Below the pieces are notes generated by a model. That model searched no databases. It was given only the letters and a program-made list of their open reading frames with translations, and was not told where the DNA came from. Position numbers and translations under genes: made by a program. From Margaritifera margaritifera (Eukaryota; Mollusca; Bivalvia; Unionida; Margaritiferidae), in contig JAQPZY010001495.1 of NCBI GenBank assembly GCA_029931535.1, positions 656,001 through 720,000 of the forward strand: a stretch of 64,000 nt of DNA, read 5' to 3'. This document shows, one piece after another, positions 47,495 to 59,898 of the stretch. Numbering within the stretch: the first letter of the stretch is position 1; every line of letters starts with the position of its first letter.

Positions 47495-47741
47495 TTCTTC
47501 GTTCAGTCACAGTGACATTGACCTTTGATATTATAACTCCGAAATCGATAGGGCTACTTCTTATCCAAATTGCAATCTATCCACAAAGTTTGGTAACTAT
47601 AGATGGTGTACAACTAGAGTTATTGTGTAAAGAACTAATTGAAAACAAGCAAATGGCCGGACGGACATTATATCATATCTCTGTCTTATGGCGTGCGTAT
47701 ACAAATAATCAAACAAAATGAAAAAAAAAAAAAAAAAAAAA
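47495..47741 (+). repeat. Dispersed repeat with poly(A) end
   Basis: It begins TCACAGTGACATTGACCTTT, ends GGCCGGACGGACATTATATC, and is followed within 60 bases by a 21-A run (47721-47741). The GTGACCTTGACCTTTGA-type start and GGACGGAC end are features of widespread non-coding repeats in marine animals (from memory). The 79-codon frame it contains is probably not a gene. Confidence 0.55.
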
Positions 47742-48526
47742 TTCGATAATGAATGAAATAAATAATAAGTAGAAAGGTAAGAGATTTTCGTTCGTTAAAC
47801 ATTCAGTTAGATTTGCCTTTAACATGTAAACAATTAATACAGTCGGAAACAGACCATGTGTCATTATGTAAAAACTGGTATCACAGAACAAAAGCGGTAA
47901 TATCATAAACAGAAATGAAATACAAATAGTAATGGATAGAGCATTGAGAAGTATACACACATATTTCTGACAGGAACTAAGCGTGGATACACACTGGGTG
48001 TTTAGTAAAATATATTATTTACCATTACACGTAGACAATATACCAACATATTAGACGAAGATCATATATAAAAATTACCATAATAAGGCAAAAGAAAAGT
48101 CCGTATTAATAGTCACAATAAATGCTTTCTTATGCTATAGAATCAGTCCTATCCCCTCACAAATATAATAAATAAAGGCCATCAAAATATAACCTTGATA
48201 AATATAAACATTGGTTTCAGAATTTTTAAATAAAGACAAAATATATTGATAAATTTGAAAATGTATTTAATATATACGTAAATGTTTAAGAGAAACTAGA
48301 TGAGCGAAAGGGTCAAAATGATGAGAGAAACTACACAAGAGAGATTAAAATTACGAAAAGAGACTCTCATGTCGGTATGTTCATTTTATTGATGGAGAAA
48401 AATATCATTTTTGCGGAATTAATGATTTATGAAGGTTGATATCATCTCAGATAAACAAACACACAATCAAAAAGTAATTTTTTGGTAAAAAGTGTTTAAA
48501 TCATTTTTATGATGAATCAACATTAA
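47742..48526. other. AT-rich stretch
   Basis: Nothing recognised. The left end of the Polinton-type remnant may lie here or further left. Confidence 0.4.
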
Positions 48527-51470
48527 ATGAACGCAAGAGATTGCGCTTATCAGGTTAATTATTCGATTGATATAATAACTGAAAAAGGATCTGGTGTAAA
48601 ACTTAGAAACTACAATCGTAAGTTAAAAGTTTCTTGTATAATTTACTGTGATTTTGAAAGTATTATAAAACCAATTAAAGGCTGCAAAGAAGATAGTGAT
48701 CAGTATTTTGTATTCATATTAAAGGAGTACACAAAGACTATGAACCTATAGTTTACAGAGGTGAAGATTGCATTAAAAGGTGTTACGAGTATCTACAAGA
48801 AAGCCGAGTTAGTTTTTTAAGAAAGTAGACCATTGAACGCGGCTGAAATAATTTGTATAAAGGAAGATAGAAAACATTTTAATTCAACTAACATTTGCCA
48901 TAGTTATGTCATCCTACCTGGACGAGGAAAAGTTGAAAAACCACTGCTACCTAAACCGGATCAATGACTCGACCCCCCCCCCCCATATTCAGTAGAACAC
49001 AACATTGCTGTTTAGAACCTATCAAATATTACTTGAAATATAGCAGCGGATAAACACCTCTTCCGCATGAAAAGTGGGCTGAAATACACGGCAGAGCTAG
49101 TTTTATTGAATGATAAGAAAACGCCCATAGTCGTGTAAGGGCATTTATTATCATGCATAAAAAGCAAGAAATAACAGTTTGCACACAGTTTGAACACTTG
49201 ATGTCAAGTAATTATACCTGATTAAATCAATATATAAGAAATGTAAAATTCTGACCCCCAACTACACTATCATGACACACAGATGGGGCAGAAAATCATG
49301 CCCAACACGTGAGAAATATAAAATCATGAAACTCAGGACAGAGTGTGAATAGGAAATGTACACAAAGTAACAATTGGTTAGAAAATGAGTTAGTTCAATG
49401 AAAATTATGTATTTGAATCTATGATAATAAAAACATCTAATAACCTAAGACATACATACAAAACTATGTTGTCATTGATTCAGGAAACGTAAAGAAAGCA
49501 ATGTAGTCCGTAAGTAATAACATCGAGAAGAAAGGGCTGAAAGCGGGGAAGAAGGAGATAGTTTGTTAAACGTACTCAATGAAATACAGGTGTAAAACTT
49601 GAAAAAAATGAATAAACTTGAGGCCGACTAATGAACAGCGTAGACTGAATACAAAGCAAAGTCACACGATCTATTAAAAGACAATGGTTGATTCATCACC
49701 AATTATTTGACTAATTAAAACAAATGATTCCGACACCAGCGCCCCCTGTAAAGAATTATATTGCCATATATCATCCCTATTTAGTAGCCCCATAACTGTA
49801 TACGGTACATTTATATAGACGTCATACATTTTTGTATGCTGCGGCATAAATCAAAAGGAAGTACGCATGAAAATGGGAATAATAAAGTAAGAGATCATGG
49901 TCATTTACTTGGAAATTAAAGATGTCAAGTACATAATGAATGTAATTTTAATCATAAGTATCCTAAATACATATGACTTTTAATTTACAATATATCAGGT
50001 TATAATTTCTATAGAATTATTATTCAAGTATTGGGAAAAAATGATCTTGATTAAAAAAAAGTATCAATAATACTAAATAATGATGAAAAATATATTTCGT
50101 TTAGTATTTAACTACTTTGCAGTTGGTATGTTTCAAGAAATGGAGAAGATATTATCAAAAGGACAATTAGGTCTGTAGATTATAATAATTTGACGGAAGA
50201 CTTATTGCATGAACTTGCAAAAAATCTAGGTCATTATATTTTTTGAGACATTAAAACACTTTATCGAAATGGAAACAACGTCTTTAAGGAAGGATATTTA
50301 TACGAGTGCACCGATGAGTTTCATAGGTTAAAAAAAATGTTTTTCTACCAATGTAAAGAGTATATTTATGCCTTTGATATGAAGGAATAAAAGAGGATGA
50401 CTTCCAATATGTAAAACATGTAATAGGACTTTGTAAATTCAAATCACTTTAAGGCTATTACGTTAAAAATATACTTAATGTGTGATATTTAAGAAGAATT
50501 TAGATAAGTTTTGCATGAATATTTATAAAATAGATCCAACTCATTATCATGGAGCACTATGATCATCTGATGATGATTCTTTAAAATAAAAAGGAGTAAA
50601 ATTCGAGTTATAAACTGATTACGATGTTTTTAATGATTGAGTCTGGTATAAAAAGATGATGCCAAATAGATATGCTAAATCCAATTCATAAGTAACATAC
50701 CGATGATGAAGGCAAGGTTCGAAATGATGGAGAACACGATAGGTCAAGGTAATTCATTACGTACCTACAAGTTGATAAACCTGTATGAATTTGAAAAACA
50801 AAATAAGTTTGAAAAAATTCTAATAATAACATTTGTAAAACTAATGAATAACTGTATTTGGAAAACACGAAAAGTTTACGTAAAATTGTAAAAATACATT
50901 CAGATAAAAAAAATAAAATATCATTAAGATTTGTCATTTGCAAGGAGGATAATAATATGTGAGAATTTGGTTTTCATAAGTATGAAGAATTAAAAAAATA
51001 ATTTAAAAAAAAACGAAGGAACGAAACCAATTTAAGGAGGATTTACAATTAGAAGTATAAAAAATTCAAAATGGTTTATGTTTGAATTTTATAACAACAA
51101 GCTAAAACCAAATATGATAATATCATCTCAATATTAATGACAGGCACATATTCGTTATGCATTCATTTAAAAATTTTACGAAGACATGAAAAATAAAATT
51201 TAGTTTTATGATCCAAGTGATTACAAGAAAGATAACATTTACAACATACCGTTAGTAAGCATGAAAGTTGATGGATTATTCAAAGATGAAATGAACTTTA
51301 CACCTACTCAAGAATTTTGTGGTCTTGGAAGCTTTATTACTTTAGAACTGACAAAGATCAAATAAAGGTATGCAAGGGTATTAGAAATGTATCAAGAAAA
51401 ATAACAAATTTGATATGTACAAAGATTGCTTGTTTAATTAAAGTATAAATTAGCAGGAAATTAATGTACT
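48527..51470 (+). pseudogene. Polinton/Maverick-type DNA polymerase B, heavily decayed
   Basis: The first segment (48527-48751) contains IIYCDFESIIKPI. The D-x-E pair at about 48650 fits the first 3'-5' exonuclease motif of protein-primed family-B polymerases. A following piece, EIICIKEDRKHFNSTNIC, ends before a C14 run (48966-48979). After about 1 kb without similarity, further pieces appear in order: a central stretch at 50100-50960 (KKMFFYQCKEYIYAF, later the frame near 50610-50720), and a C-terminal piece, GLFKDEMNFTPTQEFCGL (about 51265). The order matches one polymerase ORF. Dozens of stops and frameshifts make it non-coding today. Polintons are large self-synthesising DNA transposons related to viruses. 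I see no integrase or terminal repeats in the window. Confidence 0.68.
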
Positions 51471-51644
51471 GAGATCAAACCAGCTCGAGTTATATAACAT
51501 TACTGTAAATAAGGTTGCTTTGTTTATGAATCATGGCGAGATATTTAGCGGATAAAGTAAAAACATTACCATATGGTCACTATAAATGCTATGACTGACC
51601 GTAAGGAGATTAATACACCTCATCTCTATAATCAGTAACAGCAG

Positions 51645-51830
51645 TGGTATAGTTGTTAGCGTGCCGTACTCGCGACCGAAAGGGTACGGACTCAAATCTT
51701 ACCATCGGATCAGCCTGGGTCGACCACCATGGTGTGTCATTGGGCAAGGCACTTTAGTCCAATTGCCTCAGCACTAACCGACTTGTGTTTTTATGCCGTA
51801 ATACACGAAAACCAAATAAAAACCAAATCA
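51645..51830 (+). mobile_element. tRNA-derived SINE, same family as 11935-12122
   Basis: The head is AGTGGTATAGTTGTTAGCGT (A box), with GTACTCGCGACC and a B-box-like GGACTCAAATCTT. The body has GGGCAAGGCACTTTAGTCC, and the end is ATGCCGTAATACACG with CCAAATAAAAACC. It is inserted just after the polymerase remnant and aligns with the minus-strand copy at 12 kb part by part. Confidence 0.82.
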
Positions 51831-52220
51831 ACTCTATAATCAAATGGGTACACAGGCCACATTGAATAGCCTTGTATGTTTTCTTCGTCTTAATTATTCT
51901 ACAATTTATCTTTTTATTTCATCTAGCATTAGGTGATTTTTATTAAAAATACATTTTGTAGCCTTTTTGTCTCTACAATAATACATAACAAGAAACCTAA
52001 TATAGCCATGATCGATTGGGTTACATTTTTGTGCAATTACCCACTGTTATCTTGTTATGTCTACCATTAAATGATATATTGGCTAGATTATTTGCCCTCG
52101 TTTTAACGTCATCTAAGTTAGCACACTCATCTATTGGAAACACAGTATAGTGCCTTTTACAATATAAAAAATTCTAACCATTTGTCTAATCATCACAAGA
52201 ATCTATCACAATTATTTGTG

Positions 52221-52252
<32 letters not shown>

Positions 52253-55200
52253 CAAACTTGTAAGTCTTGTTACCAAAAATGTTGGACAGATAATGACAAT
52301 ATAGTCAAAGAACGACGTGTATCCAGTTTCTAACAAACCTTTTTTTTTCTCCCAAGTTGTAACACCACTTACAACGATGTTATGTGGTTCTTTTAAATGC
52401 TATATACAAGTTCTATATACGTATTTAAAAAAAAAACAGTATAAGTTTCTCCCGCTGATGAAAAGTAGGTTTTACAGCTCATCATGTATTAGCATTTATG
52501 TAATGTAGAAATTCCTTGAATTAATTGGTTGTGGTTTTATGTATGATGTTTTTCTTTATTTTATGCTAAATGCTTTATGCCTAAATAATATATTTTAAAT
52601 ATCTTGTCTTAAAAGAAGGGATATTTTATGTTTTGAACACTGTATCTGATTTTTAAAAAATGGGACCCCACCCTCCTTAAATAACCTGTCTTTACCTTTT
52701 AACTTTAGTATCTCATACATTTGTAATCTGTAGCATTGTGGTTTTGTTTTAGCTAGTTATCCCTTTGCATTTGCATGTACAACATAATTATTTTATCATT
52801 GTTTGCTTTTGTAATTGCCTCATTATATTTTAAATAATTTAACTTAGTATTTACTTGTGACGTTTTTAAAGTATCTGTCAACTTTCTTCTTCCTTTACGT
52901 TTTGTAATTTTCTCCACCCCACATATCAAACACGTTTATACACGTTCTTGTTTAACTGTATCATTCATGTTGATCAGACTTATTGAAAATACTACCATTG
53001 ACTTCCTTCCACTCAAAATGCAACTCACCCATGTTTTAATTAAAACAGTATATATTTAATTTAGTTGTTTTTAATATTTGTTTTTGCGTCTGAAACAAAG
53101 TAAATGTACATTTTATGCGCATCTATATTTGCTCTTCTATTTATTTGTATGTGTATACCTTTTTGAATGTTAGTTAATGTATAACTGCTACCATGTAATC
53201 TGTTATCATGTGTACTTTTCAAAATCAAGTCATATACAATGGTAGTCTGTAACAAAATTGTTAACACTCATGTTTCTAATTTCTGTGTGTTATTGTTGTT
53301 TGTCATAGAACTAATTTGTTGCTTCTGTCAATTATTGCTTCAATTTAAAGCCTTAAGAATAAACATCTTGAGTAATCCTTCCACATTGATAATATTTTCT
53401 ATCGCTGGATTGAAACCTTTTCTGGATCAGTTTCTGTCTTTTATCCAACACAGTATAAAACTCATTTTAAACACATTCCTTGTGTATCAAGTATCGTGGT
53501 GTATCAAGTATTACATTTGTTAAAGATGTATTAGCTACCACATCAATAATTCTCTCTCTTGTGATGTGATCGAAGTAAGGAGTTTTTAATTTCTGTATTT
53601 ATCATTAATAGATTGGGACAATGATTCCAAAGTTCGTGTAATTGTATCATACGGGCGACATATTTTCCAATTCATAATCAGGGTTACCACCTTTTATTAT
53701 ATATTTCATGATGAGATATTGAAATATAACAGTGTGACAAAATGATATCCCGACAGCGGAGATATCATTTTTTGGAATTACTTTATTTTCCCGTTTAGGA
53801 AGTATATCTGCCCTTATGAATGTTTTTTAGATCTGTATTTCCATATTTAGGCCTATTTAATTTTTTCTTCTTCTTTTCCTTCTTTCTCTTCTTCCTTCCT
53901 CTCTTCCTCTCCATCAGGATGAATAGATCTTAAAATGTGTCAAGACGGTTGACCCTCTACAGTGTTCATTTATGTAATCAATGAAAAGGCGCCATCAAGA
54001 ATGCATAAAAATGAACCCCAAACAACAAAAGTACGCTTCAAGTATTAACTTTTTATAATTAGTTTTCCACCTGAACATGCCAATTGTCAGTGACTGAACT
54101 TACATGACCTGTTGCTATTCGATATTTTGTGTAATCATACAGTATCGTTTAGTATACCTTTTATACACTGAACGACAAACAGTATACATTTTTAAAGAAA
54201 CAATTCTTGATTACATATAGTAATAAAATTGTTTAAGTAGCGATTTTAACTGTCATCACAATCATAATCATGTCTGAAAACGATGGATAAATCAGACATT
54301 GATTAGTGTCGATTGCAAACCGAACTTAAATGACAATCGAAATTTCGGTGCAGCGTCTGTTACCGGAATAGACTCCAAGTTTGCCAACACACAAAAAAAT
54401 CACGTCTGAATGCAGAAAAAAACAAAAACAGAAACCAAAATCCTTACAACTAAATTCACAATCATTGAAATCTGTTGTTTAATGATGTTACACTGTGAAG
54501 TCTATTGGAGAGTTCTGTCATGTTTATACAGTAACCCCACCCCAGCAATGTTGACTGTATCAATCTGAACAAATATATGTTAACAAAAATAAAAATCTCT
54601 TCATTTTCGTATAAAAAGTCATTAATTTAACAAAATACACAATTTGAAGCATTTAATGTACAATCTAAGTTGTAAAAAGTCTCGTCTTAAAACTATTGTA
54701 AAATTGCGGAACGATGTAGTTATGCAGCCGTTTATCACACTGACACAGAATGGAGAAACGAAAATCTACGTTTTTTAAAGTAGATATAAGGAAATAGTTC
54801 ACTCGTGACAATAAAATATTTCCACTTCACTCGTGAAATATTTCCTTATATCTAAAAAAAAAAAAATATTCTTCGTCACTTTAAGGGTTTTTGCCAATGT
54901 AATGGTAAATCTCAAAATCCTGAGGAAGAACAAAAGGGCATAGTGGACAATGATCTGTCAATAACTGGAAGTCAAGTGGTATACCTGTGTTTTGTGTATT
55001 GCCAGCTCCTAATCTCAACCTTCTCAAGTTTTCACTAATGATACCTTATTCAATCCTGTTTGTTCTAACAGACATTGGTGACCATAAATCTTTATACATG
55101 ATGAAAATGGCTGTACTCATTTAATTTGCAAATATCATCATTACCGTAAGAAGAAAAAAAAACAACCCCCCCCCCCAAAAAAAAACTGGTACAATCATGA

Positions 55201-55430
55201 CATTAGGTCCCAACCTAGGTATTACAACTTGCAGTGTTTTTTTTTCTTCAGGTTAAACTTAAGCTGAAAATTGTAAGTTGCATAAACACTAACATCCATT
55301 ACAATGACAATAAATATATACCCATATTTTACCTGTTCATCTAAAGACTACTAAACATCTACACGTTCTGGTTGTTTAGGTTTTTCTAAAGTAGAATCAG
55401 CATGCGTAAAGGATAGAGAGAAAAAGCATC
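51831..55430. other. AT-rich stretch between two parts of a possible Polinton
   Basis: Poly-A run at 52228-52250, pyrimidine-rich TTCTTCTTTTCCTTCTTTCTC-type sequence near 53865-53910, and a foldback at 54782-54853. No coding region recognised. Confidence 0.45.
54782..54853. repeat. Hairpin-forming inverted repeat
   Basis: Perfect 15-bp arms AGATATAAGGAAATA (54782-54796) and complement (54839-54853). Two copies of TTCACTCGTGA lie in the same orientation in between. Possibly the core of a small foldback element. Confidence 0.7.
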
Positions 55431-55439
55431 ATCCAAATT

Positions 55440-55696
55440 ATCTAAGCACTAAGTAACCTCACCTTGTTCACTCAACCATTAATTTAGGTAGTCTAATGTC
55501 TTTGTTGTGTTCTTGTTGAACTCATAATTTTTCTTCGGCAATTCTTTAAAATATAGTCATGCCCATTTATCTCTCGATTTAAACCATCGGGATAGAATAA
55601 CTGAAACATATAATTACTCCCTGCAAATGCTAGACCACTGGCCTTTGCTCCTTCAGTCAATACTGTTGCTGCAGCCATTCTTTTTAACTGTAACAT
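55440..55696 (-). pseudogene. Small ORF, possibly Polinton-associated
   Basis: The minus-strand frame begins MLQLKRMAAATVLTEGAK and continues ASGLAFAGSNYMFQLF. A one-base shift then exposes LKELPKKNYEFNKNTTK and a stop near 55440. The alanine/glycine-rich start followed by a charged helical tail resembles a short coiled-coil ORF I associate with Polintons. That is memory of a family, not a search result. It is convergent with the polymerase remnant on the plus strand, compatible with one element about 8-9 kb across or more. Confidence 0.45.
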
Positions 55697-55901
55697 ATTT
55701 GGATCTTGTGCAAGTGTTTATTGGACCTTTTACATCATAATCCTCGTTATCTTTGTGTCCTGGTCTAACAAACACAATTTTGTTTTCTTCTAGATAGTAT
55801 GGGCATGATTCATTCACACTGTAAATATTAACTTCAGATTGTTGCTTAACATCTAATGAGTAAGCAGCAGTTGATATAACATTCTTGATATAATGAACCA
55901 A
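55653..55901 (-). pseudogene. Open frame of unknown function, overlaps its neighbour
   Basis: An 82-codon minus-strand frame (MVHYIKNVISTAAYSLD through KNGCSNSID) overlaps the start of the frame ending at 55493 in another register. The composition is protein-like (SVNESCPYYLEENKIVFV). No family recognised. It is probably part of the same decayed element. Confidence 0.35.
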
Positions 55902-56028
55902 CGATTTTAACTTGTCTGTTTAAAACAGTCACATACATTTAATAGAATGATGTGTTGCTGTGAAAACATCTATTGTTTGTAACTTTTTGCAGCAAAAATG
56001 TAGGTAACATACTTAAATCCATAAGTTT

Positions 56029-56582
56029 CTATAAAGTTTTTTGGTGTAATTTCAAACTTTGAAATATCAAACAACTTTTTGTTTCCCTATTGACAGAAAG
56101 AATACTTTGAGATGATGGTCTCTCTCTTTGAGATGATAGTCTCTCTCTTTGAGATGATGGTCTCTCTCTTTGAGATGATGGTCTCTCTCTTTGAGATGAT
56201 GATCTCTCTCTTTGAGTTTGTATATTTGGATTTACCATTAATCCTATAACATCTGGATACTCCTGACTTGGTGCCAGGCAAAAATCGTAAAGCAATACAC
56301 ATTCAGGTATAAGCTTGTTTTTTTCTCCCTCAAACTCCTTGGTGTACTCATCAATTTTCTCTTTCAATATTCTGATTCTTTCAAATAATATAATATTATT
56401 TATACCCACTTCACTTCTATCTTTATTTTGGTTTTAACTGCATCAATTCTTCCACTTAAAGTCCGAGTCTTTTTATCTACTTCATGCATCTGTCGTTTGT
56501 AAACTTTTGTTTCTAAATCATTCAAATATTTTCGAATGCTTTTTATCCTTTGGTGTATTTCATCAATACTACATTGTACCAC
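56029..56582 (-). pseudogene. Coiled-coil ORF with heptad SQRERPS repeats
   Basis: Two minus-strand frames that abut near 56400: 56400-56582 (SIDEIHQRIKSIRKYLNDL, helical and charged) and 56029-56409. The second has a helical start (ERIRILKEKIDEYTKEFEGE), then LIPECVLLYDFCLAPSQEY, then about five copies of a 7-residue unit, S-Q-R-E-R-(P/S/L)-S. At the DNA level this is a 21-bp tandem repeat at about 56105-56217. Function unknown. Position and orientation suggest it belongs with the frame at 55.5 kb. Confidence 0.4.
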
Positions 56583-56599
56583 TCTGATATTATTAATCG

Positions 56600-58085
56600 C
56601 TTCTCACTCAAAATATTATTTTATATCGGTTTTTGATTGTTCTATTTCAGCAGTAACCTCATTTTTGAGAGTTTGTAAAATCTAAACATTAATATTTTGA
56701 TTTTGTTGTTAAATCAGTGATAGATAAAGTTTAACTTGATTCCATACCTCTTATTATGCTTTCAAATATAATGTTTTGCTCTTGTTGTCCTCTGAATTTT
56801 CATATCTCGATTAAATCATTCTTCTTTTGCAACTGTGACAAGGTATTAGCAACCACCTTGTTAAGTTACTAATACTGGTGTTAAAATCATTCATTAGCTT
56901 TATAATCTCTTCGTTGTTTTGTTTAATGACAATAACAATGAAAAATTTTATTTAGTATTTAAGGTCACTGACCCATATTCAATTCATGTTATGAATTATA
57001 TAACACAACTGCACCTCATTAAGCATCAGCATATTCAGTTCTAAATTACATTCTGATGCACAAAGTATTCTTACGTTAAAAGAGAATGAGACAGAATAAA
57101 AATAATATATGGAAATAACAAATTAAAATTGACAATACAGTTGTCAATAGAATACAAATTCTTTTTCATGCTGACATCAATCTGCTCTTGTATTTTAGTA
57201 GCTCTTTAAATACCACTCTATTCAACAGAAGATATTTTACTGTCTACTTGTTCTATCCATGTCTTGACATCTTTGAAGTTATTTATCCTCCAAAGTCTTT
57301 CACATTTGAGTACCAATACATGTATTTACAAACATATATTTACAGAAAACTTAGTAGTAGCATCATTTGATTTACTGGGTTCGGTTGTTGTTCGTGTTTA
57401 ATTTATTGTTTATTTTTTTACCTAAAATTGTCTTTTTCATCGGATTTGTCTGTTTTTGTCACTCAGTTTCGAAGTACATGTTCTTCACAATTGCTGATTT
57501 GTTTGCTGAAACCGGCATAAGAAAAAAAAGACTCTTGCTTTCTTTGTTCCCAGAAATAAGATTCATTAATGTAGCCTCCCTGCAAAAGGAACCAGGCTTG
57601 CAAGTGAAAATTGTCACAATGTTCTAATCATGTTGCCTTGCAATAGTGCTGCACATTTATGTGAATCGAGATTGGCCTTTTATACTGGTTTTGTGCGACA
57701 CAACTCTGAAAACAAATCCCCTTGGCAATTAAAATTTGTAATTTCATCCATGATTGTAAAAGCAGTTCATAAAAATATATATGAAATGGTATTTATGAAC
57801 TGCATGAACAATCAAAGATAAAATTAAAAGTCTGAATTGACAAGATGATCAATTAAATGGTAGTTTTCCATTCCCTAAAAAACTAATGTTGGTGTTTGTG
57901 TAGCCTGAAATGTTGCATAAACGTCTTCCTACCACAGAAGGGTGATCAATAATCCCTGCATGTAACCAATTATTATAACTAGAACAATCGAGAGTGACCT
58001 GCTCTACCACTGCATTATATAATTCTTCAACTTTCTAAACTGATACCTACCGTAGTTAATGTAGGGCTAAAAATATGTATAGGGC
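56600..58085. other. AT-rich stretch
   Basis: Possible further coiled-coil-like minus-strand scraps up to about 56950. Plus-strand frames at 57188-57821 are hydrophobic or low-complexity and not recognised. Confidence 0.35.
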
Positions 58086-58089
58086 CTGT

Positions 58090-58310
58090 TCCTGCAGTTT
58101 TCAAAGCTGCAGTTGCTCAGTTCCTAGTGTTCTGGACTTACAATCAATTGGTTCCGGGTTCAAATCCTGACCCTACTAGCCCATGTGGGCTGCCATGACG
58201 TATCTCACAGCAGGCCACCTTGCTCCCAATGCCTTGAAATGAAATAGTCTATCGTATATTGATCAATCAATCAATCAATCAACCAATCAATCAATCAATG
58301 ACGTTTGTTC
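58090..58310 (+). mobile_element. tRNA-derived SINE with (ATCA)n tail
   Basis: The head is GTTGCTCAGTTCCTAGTGTT (A box), with GGACTTACAATCA and GGTTCCGGGTTCAAATCC (B box). A body of about 90 bases follows, then the (ATCA)n tail at 58259-58300. The tail type, ending in a simple repeat instead of poly(A), differs from the other SINEs here. Confidence 0.82.
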
Positions 58311-58462
58311 AAGGCTCACAATTCTTCACAGGTCGTGGAAAAGGTAAAATGAAATATTACTTGATTGATATAGAAGCTAATGCTAAGCATATACCGTACA
58401 CAGAACCAGAACTTATGCTGGAGAGAATTATGCATACAAATGTGCAACACATGGATTGGTGA
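58300..58462 (+). other. Unrecognised open frame next to the SINE tail
   Basis: A coding-looking plus-strand frame (KMKYYLIDIEANAKHIPY through NVQHMDW) follows the SINE tail directly. An acceptor-like AATTCTTCACAG lies at about 58320-58332. It could be an exon of a host gene or a scrap of another element. No family recognised. Confidence 0.25.
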
Positions 58463-59890
58463 ACTGTCATCCTGCCAATGAAAATTGCAAACCATGGGCC
58501 TGATGCCTTTATAATTGTATATCTTTCAAAGTTTGATTATTGCTTAAAGGATCTATGCTCATCCCAGTTTTGAAGGCGTGAAATGATTGGAAGTGCAAAA
58601 ACTCCACTCGGCCATAAGCCAGACGCTTGCAGGTTAAACTAACAACATCCCGCAACCCAAACCCCTTCCTCTAAGCTGACGATGATGCCCATTTACAGAT
58701 ATTTAGCTAGATAGACTGAAGCAATTGGTATCAAGGTGGGTTGCTACTCTTCAAATGAACAGAAATGCCAACTGATATAATCAATTTTCTGCCAGATCAT
58801 ATGGTAATAAGCATAAATCAAGAATTTAAACCATTCTTTACCATATACATACTTTCGAAAACAATATTTTCTAATTTTTATATTTCTCTAAGATAGATAA
58901 TCAAAATACTGTAGAAACTTTAAATACATTATTATCACCATGACAGTCGGAAAAAAAAAGACATGCCCCACTTAATTATTTGGCATGTAAAGGGTTTATT
59001 GGCACATCAGCACAATCCTGGCTATACAGCACCAAGTAAGTTTAGCTACCTAAAAAGAGCACACAAAACAAGGATAAAGGCAAAAATGGGCAAATCCTTA
59101 AAATAGAAAGTTTAATTCTTGATATAAACTGCATGCTTTTAAAAAGTCCAACACTTTATCAGCTGGAACATCCCCGCAGGATGCATTCCATGGCAAAAAA
59201 CGTTTGTCTCCATTAGTTGCCCCTTACAACATGCAGGAGGTACATTGGGCCTATTCTATATCCCAATGCTTTGAACACAGATTTGAAGGTGTGTATAAAT
59301 TGGATTTGAAGCATTACGTATGTAAATTTTGGGGCTGAAACTTTTCTGAATTGAATCTTGCTGAGTAAGTGATAAATTATCTGTATTACAAAACATTTTC
59401 TGAAAAAATTTTAAGAACGTGGATTTTTTGTATTGTGTCGTGGCACTGCAGACACACCTTTTTACTAGGCCATGTTGTTTATCTTTGATGCAATAGATTA
59501 CATCAGCTTTAGTATACAAAGGCTTCTGGCACCGGACTACTTTTTGATACTAAGCACCAATGGAATTGTGGTCATCTAGATCACCATCACTGATGGTTGG
59601 TAAATAATAAACGTTCAGAATGTTTTTTTTTAGTTTCAATTCCTCTCCCGCCTCCCAAACGCCTTAGCTGCATGCACTCTGTTGTCAAGAGTACATATCC
59701 ATTGCTTTAAACATAAATTCATGATTGTAAATATATCAAAGAAGTCAAAAAAAGGAAAGGGAAAGAAACAGGAAAATAATAAGAGGAGGTATGGTAAGTT
59801 TTAACTCCCTTACTTACAATACACTTGGCAATTAACTATTAGTAATTTCTGACTGCTGAAAGTATCTTTTAAGCAATACTAAAAAGTAAA
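58463..59890. other. Non-coding stretch
   Basis: Nothing recognised. Frames are short. Confidence 0.4.
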
Positions 59891-59898
59891 GTTTTAAT

